Notes under the pieces: model-generated
What the model saw: the letters and a program-made list of their open reading frames with translations, nothing else
Told to the model about the DNA's origin: nothing
The model's database searches: none
NCBI GenBank assembly: GCA_001643475.1
Contig: LXTK01000002.1
Span: 1 to 22,941 of the forward strand
DNA: 22,941 nucleotides
Reading direction: 5' to 3'
Source of the DNA: Proteobacteria bacterium SPGG2
Lineage (GTDB): Bacteria > Pseudomonadota > Gammaproteobacteria > Acidiferrobacterales > SPGG2
Position numbers and translations under genes: made by a program
In this document: piece by piece, positions 6,263 through 14,367 of the stretch
Position numbering within the stretch: position 1 is the stretch's first letter
How the letters are laid out: every line of letters begins with the position of its first letter

Positions 6263-8125
6263 ATGTCCAGTACAAGTACTGATATTCAGGGCAAGGGATC
6301 GCCGACCGAATTGCTTCAGGAACGGGACGCGTTAAATCGTGCCCTTCTCGCTGCCTCAGCCAGTCTGGCCGAGGCAAAAGACCACGACGCGATACTACGA
6401 TTCGCATGTGACATCCTAGTCACGGCATCGCCCAGGATTCGCCTTGCCTGGATGTACCTAGGCGAAGCCGGCGATGCCGCGGTGCGCCCTAGCTATGCCG
6501 TTGGCCCGGCCCGCGCCTGTGCGCCGCACCTTGGGTGGGGCGGCGGCCCACGCGCCCAACAATGGCGGGAGTCCCGTTTACACGCTAACGGACAGCCTGT
6601 TGTGTCCGATATCCGAGCCGATGCCCAACTTGGCCCCGGCCGCGAACGCGCATTGGAGAACCAGCTCGAGACTTGCGTATGCCTGCCCTTTAGCGATGGC
6701 GACGCGCGGCAGCAAGGTTTGGTAATGATTTATGCCGACCAACCTGATTACTTTCAGCGTATCGGGCTACACCCCTTTATCGCATTCGCGCAGCTCGGGC
6801 GCGTCGCGTTCGAGCAAGCCACCAACCGCAAGCAGCTACAGGATATGGCGACGATTGATGCGCTGACTGGGCTCCTCAACCGGGGCGCCCTACAAAAGAT
6901 CCTGGAAAGCGAGCACGCGCAGTCACAACGCAGCGGTCACCCCTATACCCTGCTGCTCTTAGATGTAGATCGCTTCAAGATGGTGAATGACACCTACGGG
7001 CACAGTGCAGGTGACACCGCACTGGCGGCAGTAGCCAGCATCGCCGAACGATCACTGCGTGAAGGAGATTGGGTCGCTCGCTGGGGCGGTGACGAATTCT
7101 TATGTCTGCTCACGGATGCCGATGATGAGAAAGGCGCGGTGATCGCTGAGCGGTTGCGTGCCCAGGTGGCTGAACAACCTATCGCTTGTGACGGCCGTAA
7201 TATTCCAATCAGCATCAGCGTCGGTCTTGCTCACTACCCGCAGGCTGGCGATAAGTTGGAAACTGTGCTCACCGCCGCCGATGCTGCTTTATATGGCGCC
7301 AAGCGCCGCGGTCGCAATCGGGTAGTGAGCAGCAGTCGGGAAGCGCGCGGCGTGTTCTCGATAGCGGGTCAACTGGAGTCGGCCTTGCAGTCCGGGCGCT
7401 TGCAACCGGCGTTTCAGCCCATCGTTGAGCTCGACAGCGGTCGTGTTGTCGGCGAAGAGGCACTAGCCCGCATTATCACTGAAGAGGGTAACTTGCTGGA
7501 GGCGGCTGCATTTATCCAGGCCGCCAAGCAATTGCGTATTGTCCGTCGGATCGATAGCCACGTAATGCGTGAAGTGGTGCAACGCTGGGTGCAGCAGTTC
7601 TCATCGGGTAAGACGATAGCTCGTTTCGTTAACGTCTCGGCAGACCTCTTGCGACATCCGGAACTTGTCGACGATGTTCTTCATACGGTGATGGACAATG
7701 TCAGCACTGGTAATGGCCGCGATAAACCGCTCGTCATCGAGATAACCGAACGGGAGTTCTTGAATAATCCGCGTGAGCTACGCCAGATACTGGCGCCGTT
7801 CCTAGACTACGGTATGCAATTGGCGATCGATGATTTTGGTAGTGGCTACTCATCTTTTCAGTACCTAGCTGATCTACCGGTGACCTATCTAAAAATCGAT
7901 GGCGCTTTGGTACGTCGGGCGCCTAAAGAATCAAAGGTGCGGGCGATCCTCAAAGGTATTCGCGACATTGCCGACGACCTCAACCTAACCACCCTGGCTG
8001 AATGGGTCGAGGATGAGGTGACCTCCGAATTGCTAAAGGAAATCGGTATTCATTGGGCCCAGGGTTACTATTTTGGCCGCCCGCAGCTACACGCGGGTAA
8101 GGACAATATCCTAGGTATCCGCTGA
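6263..8125 (+). CDS. Soluble GAF-like/GGDEF/EAL c-di-GMP protein
   Basis: A 620-residue protein with no membrane segment. A GAF-like sensor region (about 25-185) is followed by a GGDEF domain (about 190-355). That domain has an intact active site GGDEF (275-279) and an inhibitory I-site RxxD, Arg266-Asp269. The EAL domain (about 365-610) keeps the residues expected for phosphodiesterase activity: Glu399 of EAL, Asn457, Glu493, Asp523-Asp524 (DDFGSGYSS), Lys544 and Glu580. One oddity is AEWVE (579-583), where the family almost always has AEGVE. Both synthesis and hydrolysis of c-di-GMP are possible, with the N-terminal domain presumably choosing between them. It is preceded by a long structured leader and has no strong ribosome site. 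The sixA-like gene starts 1 nt after its stop, so the two are probably co-transcribed. Confidence 0.92.
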   Translation: MSSTSTDIQGKGSPTELLQERDALNRALLAASASLAEAKDHDAILRFACDILVTASPRIRLAWMYLGEAGDAAVRPSYAVGPARACAPHLGWGGGPRAQQWRESRLHANGQPVVSDIRADAQLGPGRERALENQLETCVCLPFSDGDARQQGLVMIYADQPDYFQRIGLHPFIAFAQLGRVAFEQATNRKQLQDMATIDALTGLLNRGALQKILESEHAQSQRSGHPYTLLLLDVDRFKMVNDTYGHSAGDTALAAVASIAERSLREGDWVARWGGDEFLCLLTDADDEKGAVIAERLRAQVAEQPIACDGRNIPISISVGLAHYPQAGDKLETVLTAADAALYGAKRRGRNRVVSSSREARGVFSIAGQLESALQSGRLQPAFQPIVELDSGRVVGEEALARIITEEGNLLEAAAFIQAAKQLRIVRRIDSHVMREVVQRWVQQFSSGKTIARFVNVSADLLRHPELVDDVLHTVMDNVSTGNGRDKPLVIEITEREFLNNPRELRQILAPFLDYGMQLAIDDFGSGYSSFQYLADLPVTYLKIDGALVRRAPKESKVRAILKGIRDIADDLNLTTLAEWVEDEVTSELLKEIGIHWAQGYYFGRPQLHAGKDNILGIR

Positions 8126-8126
8126 C

Positions 8127-8588
8127 ATGAGGCTTTACCTCGTCCAGCACGGGGAAGCGCTTTCCAAAGACGTCGATCCCGAGCGTGCCCTGAGTGACGC
8201 CGGCCGCGCAGATGCCGAGCGCCTCGCCAGGTTTCTTGCCCCTAGACGCCTCACCCTCAGTCGTGTTCTGCAAAGTGGTAAGTTGCGGGCACAACAAACG
8301 GCGGAGATCCTTGCTGGCGCTTTCGCCTCGGACTTAACGCCTGAGGAGGCCAACGGTCTCGATCCGCTTGACGACCCTCAATCACTCCTTCGCACCATCG
8401 CCGGCTTGCAGGAAGATGTTTTGATCGTGGGGCACTTGCCATTTTTGGCCAAGCTAGTCGGACAGATGCTTATTGGCACTGATGATTCCCTCGTTACGTT
8501 CGAACCTGGGACCCTGGTGTGTCTTGAACGCAGCGAAGATCGATGGTCAGTCGCCTGGGTTGTGCCGCCGGCGTTGCTAAAGTCGTAG
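8127..8588 (+). CDS. sixA: SixA-like phosphohistidine phosphatase (histidine phosphatase superfamily)
   Basis: A 153-residue single-domain protein of the length and layout of E. coli SixA. It has an N-terminal catalytic strand LVQHGEA (His8 would be the phosphorylated residue), then the SGKLRAQQTAEIL helix and a second catalytic His in VGHLPFLAKLVGQM. The usual RHG is QHG here, so the first catalytic Arg is replaced by Gln, a variant that also occurs in other small SixA homologues. SixA removes phosphate from histidine on phosphotransfer proteins such as ArcB and NPr. It starts 1 nt after the GGDEF-EAL stop, which suggests coupling to c-di-GMP signalling. The gene is convergent with the membrane-protein gene 16 nt downstream and I see no terminator between them. 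Confidence 0.85.
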   Translation: MRLYLVQHGEALSKDVDPERALSDAGRADAERLARFLAPRRLTLSRVLQSGKLRAQQTAEILAGAFASDLTPEEANGLDPLDDPQSLLRTIAGLQEDVLIVGHLPFLAKLVGQMLIGTDDSLVTFEPGTLVCLERSEDRWSVAWVVPPALLKS

Positions 8589-8604
8589 CCGTAGACCTGC
8601 TTAC

Positions 8605-9696
8605 TCATTCTTGTTGTGGCCAGACCGTATGTAATAGGCTTGCCGCGGCCAGACACTCCCATCCAAACGGCAGATAGCCGGCATACCCCAGCAGTGGCAT
8701 GTGAAAGATCTCGAAGCGATGGACAAACGGGATCGAGTACTCCCAGTGCCCCAGGCTCTGGTAGTTCCAGAGCTCCCAGAAAAATCCACAAACGAGGGCG
8801 GCCAGCACCGCCTGCCAAAGCCGGCGCCAATCACCCGTGGTCACAGGGGCGAAGATAGTTTCGCGGCCGTAAATTACTTGTAGTGCAGTGATAATCACGA
8901 GCGGCGCAATCCACAAGAGAGAAAACACATGCTCAGGCCAGACACCTATGGCGGTTAGTCCAGCGCCAGCTATCAGCAACATCGTCCACGCAAGCCAGCG
9001 CGCGTCAATGATCCGTATTGGCCAGGCGTCTGCCAAGCCCTGATTCAAGCGGGGAAAAGACGCGAGCCAATCGCAGGTACTCAGCACTGCTGGCAAGACA
9101 GTGGCAAACGGAAGGGTCGCATAGAGAAAGTACTCCCAAGGGCCAAAATCACTGATGCCCACGTAGTACCAGCTCTGCACAAAACGATTCAGGTATTCAA
9201 AGAACCACCAAAAGCCGGCGCTGAGCGGGAATAGCGATACAAAATAGCCGGGGCGATCACGCAATAGGCAGTGACCGGTACGAGTATGGGTGAGCGCGTT
9301 GATGACTAGGATATAGCCTAGCCATAACGGGCTAAACGTGAATGCTTGCCACGTCGTGAACCAAGAAAAGCGATTCCAAGCCAGTACCCAGGCGACTATC
9401 ACGATGGCCACACCAAGCCAACCCCACCACGGGAATGGTGTAGGCGCTGTCACGATTTCTGTTGCCTGCTTGGCTTTTCGAATTATCCGATAGACGAAAG
9501 GCAACAGAGCAGTGATAACTAATACAGCAAGTAAGCAGAATGCCCACCATGAAAACGGTAGATGGTCAATCGACACGGTGGTCGGTGGAAACCGCAGATA
9601 AGGCGCCAGCGGCTTTCCGATGACAACGATACCGACTAATGGCAGGCCGACTAACATCAACCCCAGTGGGACGAGAATCGCAAGCGCCTTAGTCAT
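8605..9696 (-). CDS. Uncharacterised Trp-rich polytopic membrane protein with internal repeat
   Basis: A 363-residue protein that I cannot assign to a family. It has about ten hydrophobic segments (roughly 5-30, 50-70, 92-107, 122-135, 152-168, 187-205, 233-252, 256-276, 294-308 and 333-355) and many Trp and aromatic residues. Two parts look duplicated. Residues 161-202 (GFWWFFEY ... PWEYF ... LP) and 304-343 (GFFWELWNY ... RFEIF ... LP) share GF, W, E, F, L, A and LP positions at the same spacing. It may descend from a tandem gene duplication. Function unknown; an inner membrane enzyme or transporter is possible. It lies 41 nt downstream of the fructosamine-kinase-family gene on the same strand and may be co-transcribed. 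Confidence 0.75.
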   Translation of the reverse strand: MTKALAILVPLGLMLVGLPLVGIVVIGKPLAPYLRFPPTTVSIDHLPFSWWAFCLLAVLVITALLPFVYRIIRKAKQATEIVTAPTPFPWWGWLGVAIVIVAWVLAWNRFSWFTTWQAFTFSPLWLGYILVINALTHTRTGHCLLRDRPGYFVSLFPLSAGFWWFFEYLNRFVQSWYYVGISDFGPWEYFLYATLPFATVLPAVLSTCDWLASFPRLNQGLADAWPIRIIDARWLAWTMLLIAGAGLTAIGVWPEHVFSLLWIAPLVIITALQVIYGRETIFAPVTTGDWRRLWQAVLAALVCGFFWELWNYQSLGHWEYSIPFVHRFEIFHMPLLGYAGYLPFGWECLAAASLLHTVWPQQE

Positions 9697-9737
9697 GTCA
9701 CGAGCTGGTATTCAATTCTATTTGAACTGGAACCAGG

Positions 9738-10622
9738 TTATTCGACTTCAGCTAATAGCATGTCGATCATTCGTTCGGCCTGCGATAGATAACCGCCGCC
9801 GAACAAGTTCAAGTGATTGAGCACATGGTAGAGGTTGTACAGGGTTTTGCGAACCTCATAGCCAGCCTCCAGCGGATAGGCTTCCCGGTAGGCGTCATAG
9901 AAACGCGACGGGAAACCACCAAAAAGCTCAGTCATGGCCACGTCTGCTTCATGATCGCCGTAGTAGACGGCGGGATCGAATATGACTGGGTGTCCATGTT
10001 CGTCGAAGGTATAGTTGCCTGACCACAGGTCGCCGTGTAATAGCGAGGCTACCGGCCTACCCGCTCGAAAGAACGCCCCAACATTAGCAAGCAATCGCTC
10101 GCCTCGGCGTTGTAATTTGCCGCCATGGCCATTGCGTTTGGCAAGTTCCAATTGGAATCCGAGGCGATGTCGCTGCCAGAAGTCGACCCAATCACTTGAC
10201 GGTGTATTTACTTGCAGGGTGGTGCCGATGGTATTGTCGTGATGCCACCCGTAGTGTTCGCTGAAGGATCGATGTAGTTGCGCCAATTCCTGTCCGAGGC
10301 GCGTCATACTCTCTGGTTGCGGTTGTCCCTGCTCTACATACTCGAGCACGAGGTAGGCCTGATCACCCGACGTTCCCCAGCAGATGGGTGCGGGTACGCG
10401 GATCGCCTGGGCGTGGGCAATCTCATTCAAGCCAGCCGCCTCGGCTGTGAACATGTCGAGTTTCGCGGCGTCATTGGATTTAACGAAGTACCGCTGATCG
10501 CCCCCCTGGACCACGGTGGCCGCATTGATACAGCCGCCGCCAGCCACGTGCTGGCCGTTGGCGACAAACGGTCGGCCGGTAGTCGTGGTGATGTGTTCTG
10601 CAACCTCAGGCCAAATCAACAT
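9738..10622 (-). CDS. Fructosamine kinase family protein (FN3K/YniA-like)
   Basis: About 294 residues, close to E. coli YniA (286). Family marks are an N-terminal VAGGGCINAA (like GGDINEAY), the catalytic loop LLHGDLWSGN and VIFDPAVYYGDHEADVAMTELFGGF, where the Asp pairs with Mg-ATP. The family phosphorylates ketoamine (fructosamine, ribulosamine) adducts on proteins or free amines to start deglycation. The ATG at 10622 is preferred because homology begins there. The frame stays open to 10733, and the 37 extra residues lack family similarity. Upstream lies a gene-free stretch to 11113. Confidence 0.9.
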   Translation of the reverse strand: MLIWPEVAEHITTTTGRPFVANGQHVAGGGCINAATVVQGGDQRYFVKSNDAAKLDMFTAEAAGLNEIAHAQAIRVPAPICWGTSGDQAYLVLEYVEQGQPQPESMTRLGQELAQLHRSFSEHYGWHHDNTIGTTLQVNTPSSDWVDFWQRHRLGFQLELAKRNGHGGKLQRRGERLLANVGAFFRAGRPVASLLHGDLWSGNYTFDEHGHPVIFDPAVYYGDHEADVAMTELFGGFPSRFYDAYREAYPLEAGYEVRKTLYNLYHVLNHLNLFGGGYLSQAERMIDMLLAEVE

Positions 10623-11113
10623 GTTGGCTATCCATATGCACTTGACGTAACCCGGAGATACCTGCCGCCTGACGGCCAATTCTACTGGCTCGGCTAAGGG
10701 TTGGCAGACCCGCGGAGACTGGCCAACTGACATTTTGGTCTATACCCCCTGAATAGAGCCAGCTAGATCAATATGGTCCGACGAACTGGGCCCGTAGACA
10801 GGCGGGGGACTAGGACGATGTTGGATAAGGCCTTTCGCTGGCCTTTTTGCATCCTCCGCTCCGCGGACGGCACCTCCCTGTGCCGCTCCTCAGCTTGCGG
10901 TGGATCCTTCTACCGCCAACGGCCACGCACCCCGGCCTTTGCGAATCAACAATCTGCCAGATTTATCGAGGTTTCAGATCGTTTGATCTAACGAGATTCT
11001 AAGCACACCAAGGTGGCCTGGTGTTTGCATTGGAGTGGGCAACAATCGTCAGATGCCGAATGCGTATGGCGAGAATTGGCTAAATTCATGACATTCTGGA
11101 GTTCCTCAGTCAC
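10623..11113. other. Divergent intergenic region with several inverted repeats
   Basis: About 490 bp between the fructosamine-kinase-family gene (minus) and the membrane GGDEF-EAL gene (plus), with no believable gene. It holds a terminator-like hairpin at 10827-10848 (listed separately). It also holds CGGCAC/GTGCCG at 10868-10873 and 10880-10885, GCGGT/ACCGC at 10897-10901 and 10912-10916, and ACACCA/TGGTGT at 11005-11010 and 11019-11024. Both flanking genes must have their promoters here, but I cannot pick them with confidence. GGAG at 11098 is a distant ribosome site for the gene at 11114. Confidence 0.5.
10827..10848 (+). terminator. Rho-independent terminator-like hairpin on the plus strand
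   Basis: AAGGCC (10827-10832) pairs with GGCCTT (10840-10845) around a 7-nt loop, and the run of five T continues to 10848. On the plus strand this looks like an intrinsic terminator, but no plus-strand gene lies between 8588 and this point. It could end read-through from the sixA gene, an antisense transcript or a small RNA, or insulate the downstream GGDEF-EAL gene. Confidence 0.5.
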
Positions 11114-13474
11114 ATGGCTTCGGCTCACATCATAAGCGGCCAGCGTTGGTCGCTGCGTACCAGTCTGATTATCACCATTGTCGCAATGGGGGTACTCGGC
11201 CTGATGCTGGCGCTCCTAAGCGGTACCATTTATCGCAATCAAGCGATTGAGCAGCACCGCACCGCAGTTGTGCAGATGATCGAACAGGAAGCCGATACGT
11301 TGCTGGATGAATTGAATCGGCGATCGCAACTGCTGCTCCAGCCTTTACAAAACAGCTCCGGTTTTCGCGCTCTTGTTCGCCAAGGCAACCGTGCTGCTAT
11401 TGAACGACAGTTCAAGGATCATATACGGGCACATGCCGACGAAATCAAAGAGGCTGCGTGGATTAGAATCGCCGCCTATGATACAAAATTTCATCTAATC
11501 GGTGAATCTTCTATCAGAGTAATCAATCGTGACCTTGATCATCAGACCTGTAGCAACTTGTTTCCGCTGGTTACCGGCGTGAAGGAATTGGGTCATAGGC
11601 GTGGTGTGTCGGGTTTCTGCGCTTCGAGCGAACGTCCTTATTACGCGATCATCGTACCGGTAAATCCGGATGCGCCTACCGGTTACTTGCAGGTGGTGAT
11701 TGATCCCATTGGTCAACTTACAACCATAGAAAAGATTCTTGGCATGCCGCTACGCCTCGGGTTTAGTGGGGCGAAGCTTTACGAATCCAGCTCATGGTCG
11801 AAGTCGGCCGCGACTGATGGAATGCTAACCGTTGGCTATGCGCGGCCGATCTACGGTTCTGATGAAGTAGTTACGATTGTGGCTACCGACGACATCACAC
11901 CATTTCAGAAGAAGCTCACCAACACCCGCTATGTGGTCATGGTTGCTGCTGTAGCTATTACTTTGATCGCCGTGATAATCGCGTTGACGATCCTGCAACG
12001 TACCGTGCTTAATCCATTGCAGGCTCTGACTGATCAATTACGCAAAGTTCGACAAGACACGGTTCATCTAGGTCAACGCGTCCAGATCATGGGCAATACG
12101 GAAGTGAGCGAACTTGCAGCTGGGTTCAACGAAATGACCATCCGCCTAAGGGAACTATATGAGAGCTTGGAACACATGGCTTTCACCGATCCATTGACGA
12201 AGTTGCCGAACCGCATGCTTTTTCATGATCGTCTGCATCAGGCCATCCTCAGTGCGAGGCGCGAGGGCAAATCGTTCGCCCTGCTAATAATGGATCTCGA
12301 TCGATTTAAGGAAATCAACGACACCCTCGGCCATCACGTTGGCGATTTGATACTTGAGCAAGTAGGGGAGCGTCTGCGCGGTATGTTGCGAGCGAGCGAT
12401 ACTGTCGCGCGCATGGGTGGCGATGAATTTGCCGTCCTGCTCGGCGCGGTAGATAGACAGCAAGCCGCGATGGCGGCTCGCATGCTCGTAAAAGCGCTCA
12501 GGCCGTCCTTTATGGTTGAAGAACAGCGTTTTGAAATCGGTGCAAGCATTGGTATTGTGCTGTACCCGGACCATGGCGAGGAAGCGAGTGTGCTTACCCG
12601 GCGCGCCGATGTCGCAATGTATGCGGCCAAGAACACCAATAGCGAGTTTGTGTTCTACACATCTGCGCTGGACGAACACATGCCGAAACGCCTGGCGTTG
12701 ATGGGAGAACTACGCCAGGCCGTCGACTATGAGGAATTCGTGGTTTACTACCAACCGAAGGTAAATCTGCAAACGGGTCATGCTGCTGGGGTGGAGGCGC
12801 TAGTACGCTGGCAACATCCGACCAAAGACATACTTCTGCCAGACACCTTTCTGCCATTAATGGAACAAAGTGGACTGATAAGGAGTTTGACGTCAATAGT
12901 TCTGAGTGCCGCCCTAAAGGCCTGCCGTGAGTGGCATAGGGCGGGGTTGGACATTCCAGTATCTGTTAATTTTTCGACGCGCGATCTCCAAGATCCATTT
13001 TTGGGTGACAACTTATCGGACCTTGTGAATGAGCAAGGAATCCAACCCGAGTGGCTTGAGCTTGAAGTGACGGAAAGTACGGTGATGGCCGACCCTGCGC
13101 GCGCGATGGATATTCTGGGCGATATAGCTAGCAAGGGTATCCAAATAGCGCTCGATAATTTCGGTACTGGCTATTCTTCACTTGGTTATCTCAAGAAACT
13201 GCCAATCGGTGCCGTGAAGATTGATCGCTCCTTCGTGATCGGTATGACTGAAGATGAGCATAACGCCACCATCGTTCGCTCGAGCATCGATCTTGCCCAC
13301 AATATGGGCCTTAAGGTCGTGGCCGAGGGTGTCGAGAACGCCGAGGTCATGACCCATCTGAAAAACTTGGGCTGTGACGCTGCCCAAGGCATGTTTATCA
13401 GTCGTCCAATGCCTCTGGATGAACTGCTGAGCTGGCTAAAGAGCTCTACTTGGGGCACGAAACTGCCGAACTAA
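11114..13474 (+). CDS. Membrane-bound sensor HAMP-GGDEF-EAL protein with altered EAL loop
   Basis: A 786-residue protein: TM1 (17-38), periplasmic sensor domain (about 41-272, with two Cys at 146 and 169 that could pair), TM2 (273-294), HAMP (about 295-350), GGDEF domain (about 357-518) and EAL domain (about 527-776). The GGDEF site is intact (435-439) with an I-site Arg426-Asp429. In the EAL domain Glu561 of EAL, Asn619, Glu651, Lys702 and Glu738 are present, but the metal-binding DDFGTGYSS loop reads DNFGTGYSS (Asp681-Asn682). Loss of the second Asp is expected to weaken or abolish phosphodiesterase activity, so this may act mainly as a diguanylate cyclase or as a c-di-GMP-binding receptor. 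A periplasmic signal probably controls it through the HAMP. Confidence 0.92.
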   Translation: MASAHIISGQRWSLRTSLIITIVAMGVLGLMLALLSGTIYRNQAIEQHRTAVVQMIEQEADTLLDELNRRSQLLLQPLQNSSGFRALVRQGNRAAIERQFKDHIRAHADEIKEAAWIRIAAYDTKFHLIGESSIRVINRDLDHQTCSNLFPLVTGVKELGHRRGVSGFCASSERPYYAIIVPVNPDAPTGYLQVVIDPIGQLTTIEKILGMPLRLGFSGAKLYESSSWSKSAATDGMLTVGYARPIYGSDEVVTIVATDDITPFQKKLTNTRYVVMVAAVAITLIAVIIALTILQRTVLNPLQALTDQLRKVRQDTVHLGQRVQIMGNTEVSELAAGFNEMTIRLRELYESLEHMAFTDPLTKLPNRMLFHDRLHQAILSARREGKSFALLIMDLDRFKEINDTLGHHVGDLILEQVGERLRGMLRASDTVARMGGDEFAVLLGAVDRQQAAMAARMLVKALRPSFMVEEQRFEIGASIGIVLYPDHGEEASVLTRRADVAMYAAKNTNSEFVFYTSALDEHMPKRLALMGELRQAVDYEEFVVYYQPKVNLQTGHAAGVEALVRWQHPTKDILLPDTFLPLMEQSGLIRSLTSIVLSAALKACREWHRAGLDIPVSVNFSTRDLQDPFLGDNLSDLVNEQGIQPEWLELEVTESTVMADPARAMDILGDIASKGIQIALDNFGTGYSSLGYLKKLPIGAVKIDRSFVIGMTEDEHNATIVRSSIDLAHNMGLKVVAEGVENAEVMTHLKNLGCDAAQGMFISRPMPLDELLSWLKSSTWGTKLPN

Positions 13475-13577
13475 CGTCGGCCGCTCCTCGACCGCTGTTC
13501 CGGCAACTGCTCCTCGACCGCTGTTCCAGACGCGGTTCTACCTCCTCCATCCATGGAGTCGTGCGTTGCCCTAACTT

Positions 13578-13638
13578 CCTGCATCTGACCGCCATGGATG
13601 GCGGAAATGCAGAAGGATTGTTGGGAACAATCCCTGCC
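13578..13638. repeat. 61-bp hairpin module, copy 1
   Basis: This copy contains two perfect stem-loops: CCGCCAT-GG-ATGGCGG (13589-13604) and GGATTGTT-GGG-AACAATCC (about 13615-13633). It is 55/61 identical to copy 2, which begins 137 bp downstream. A third, partial copy of the AACAATCC(T)TGCC end sits at about 13991-14003. Confidence 0.8.
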
Positions 13639-13714
13639 TTGCAGGTCGCCCGACGCGGTTCTACCTCGGCAACCGCTCCCTGCGTTGCTCTACCTCCTGC
13701 GTCCCTGCAGTCGT

Positions 13715-13775
13715 CCTGCATCTGACCGCCAGGGACGGTGGAAATGCAAAAGGATAGTTGGGAACAATCCTTGCC
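13715..13775. repeat. 61-bp hairpin module, copy 2
   Basis: The second copy keeps the same architecture. Its first stem is weakened (CCGCC pairs with GGTGG through one G-T wobble), and the second stem has one A-A mismatch in GGATAGTT/AACAATCC. The differences from copy 1 show independent decay rather than recent duplication. Confidence 0.8.
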
Positions 13776-13999
13776 ATGCAGTCGTGCGTTGTTCTAACTT
13801 CCAGCGTCCCGGCAATTGCTCCTGCATTGCTCTCGGTTGCTGCTCCTGGCGCAACTCTACCTCCTCCTTCCCTGGAGTCGTACCTTCCGACATCCCTGTC
13901 GGTCGCCTGCGTACGCGGCATTAGTGCGTCTCGGTAACTGCTCCTGCATTGCTCTAACTTCCTACTTCCTTGTAGGTCGCATGCACGTCAGAACAATCC

Positions 14000-14367
14000 T
14001 TGCCCTGGAGCTGTACCTGCCGGACGCATATGAGCGGCCTTCGGTTGCCCTTGTGTTCGGTTTGACCGAAGGGGCGAAAAAAACCGAGCCTGGCGAGAAA
14101 ACCTAGTTTTGACGGTCGCCCTTGCTCTTATGATGTCGCTTAGCTGGTCGAAAACCCGATGAAGGAAACGTAGTGGTCGACGCACCGTGTTGTGTGTTTT
14201 CGATCACCGGTATGAATCGAGGAAACTGGAAGTCGATGCCACCAGCCCCACCCAAGCCGTCGTCTGGCGTTTAGAGGTTGCCATCGGGCTGTGGAGCGCT
14301 TTACCGGCTACGTCTGGTGGGGCATGATTCATCTGCTACTGGCAAGGACAATGGAGTGCATGCGTCG
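14000..14367. other. Gene-free stretch upstream of the ComEC-like gene
   Basis: No convincing gene. It contains two mutually exclusive hairpins that share one arm: ACCGAAGG (14065-14072) can pair with CCTTCGGT (14038-14045), or its first six bases can pair with TTCGGT (14056-14061). An A-run follows. The frame of the ComEC-like gene is open back to TTG 14278, so part of this stretch may be coding. Its promoter must lie here or in the repeats, but I cannot identify it. Confidence 0.4.

Larger units (their letters stand above)
13483..13999. repeat. Field of degenerate interspersed repeats
   Basis: More than 500 bp made of shuffled, diverged modules. Exact or near-exact copies are a 19-mer at 13483-13501 and 13509-13527, the 16-mer GACGCGGTTCTACCTC at 13529-13544 and 13652-13667, and a 23-mer (two mismatches) at 13811-13833 and 13933-13955. 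A 61-bp module is listed separately. Variants of CCNTGNAGTCGT recur several times. Short ORFs across this stretch are Cys/Arg/Ser-rich artefacts of the repeats. It lies directly after the membrane GGDEF-EAL gene and before the ComEC-like gene. I do not recognise it as a named family; it looks like non-autonomous intergenic repeat DNA (REP/MITE-like). Confidence 0.8.

Noticed and set aside
11005..11024. ACACCA/TGGTGT hairpin as a terminator
   Set aside because: No T-run follows on either strand.
13450..14106. Several overlapping ORFs of 67-108 codons on both strands
   Set aside because: They run through the repeat field, are rich in Cys/Arg/Ser/Pro, shift frame between repeat copies and resemble no protein family.
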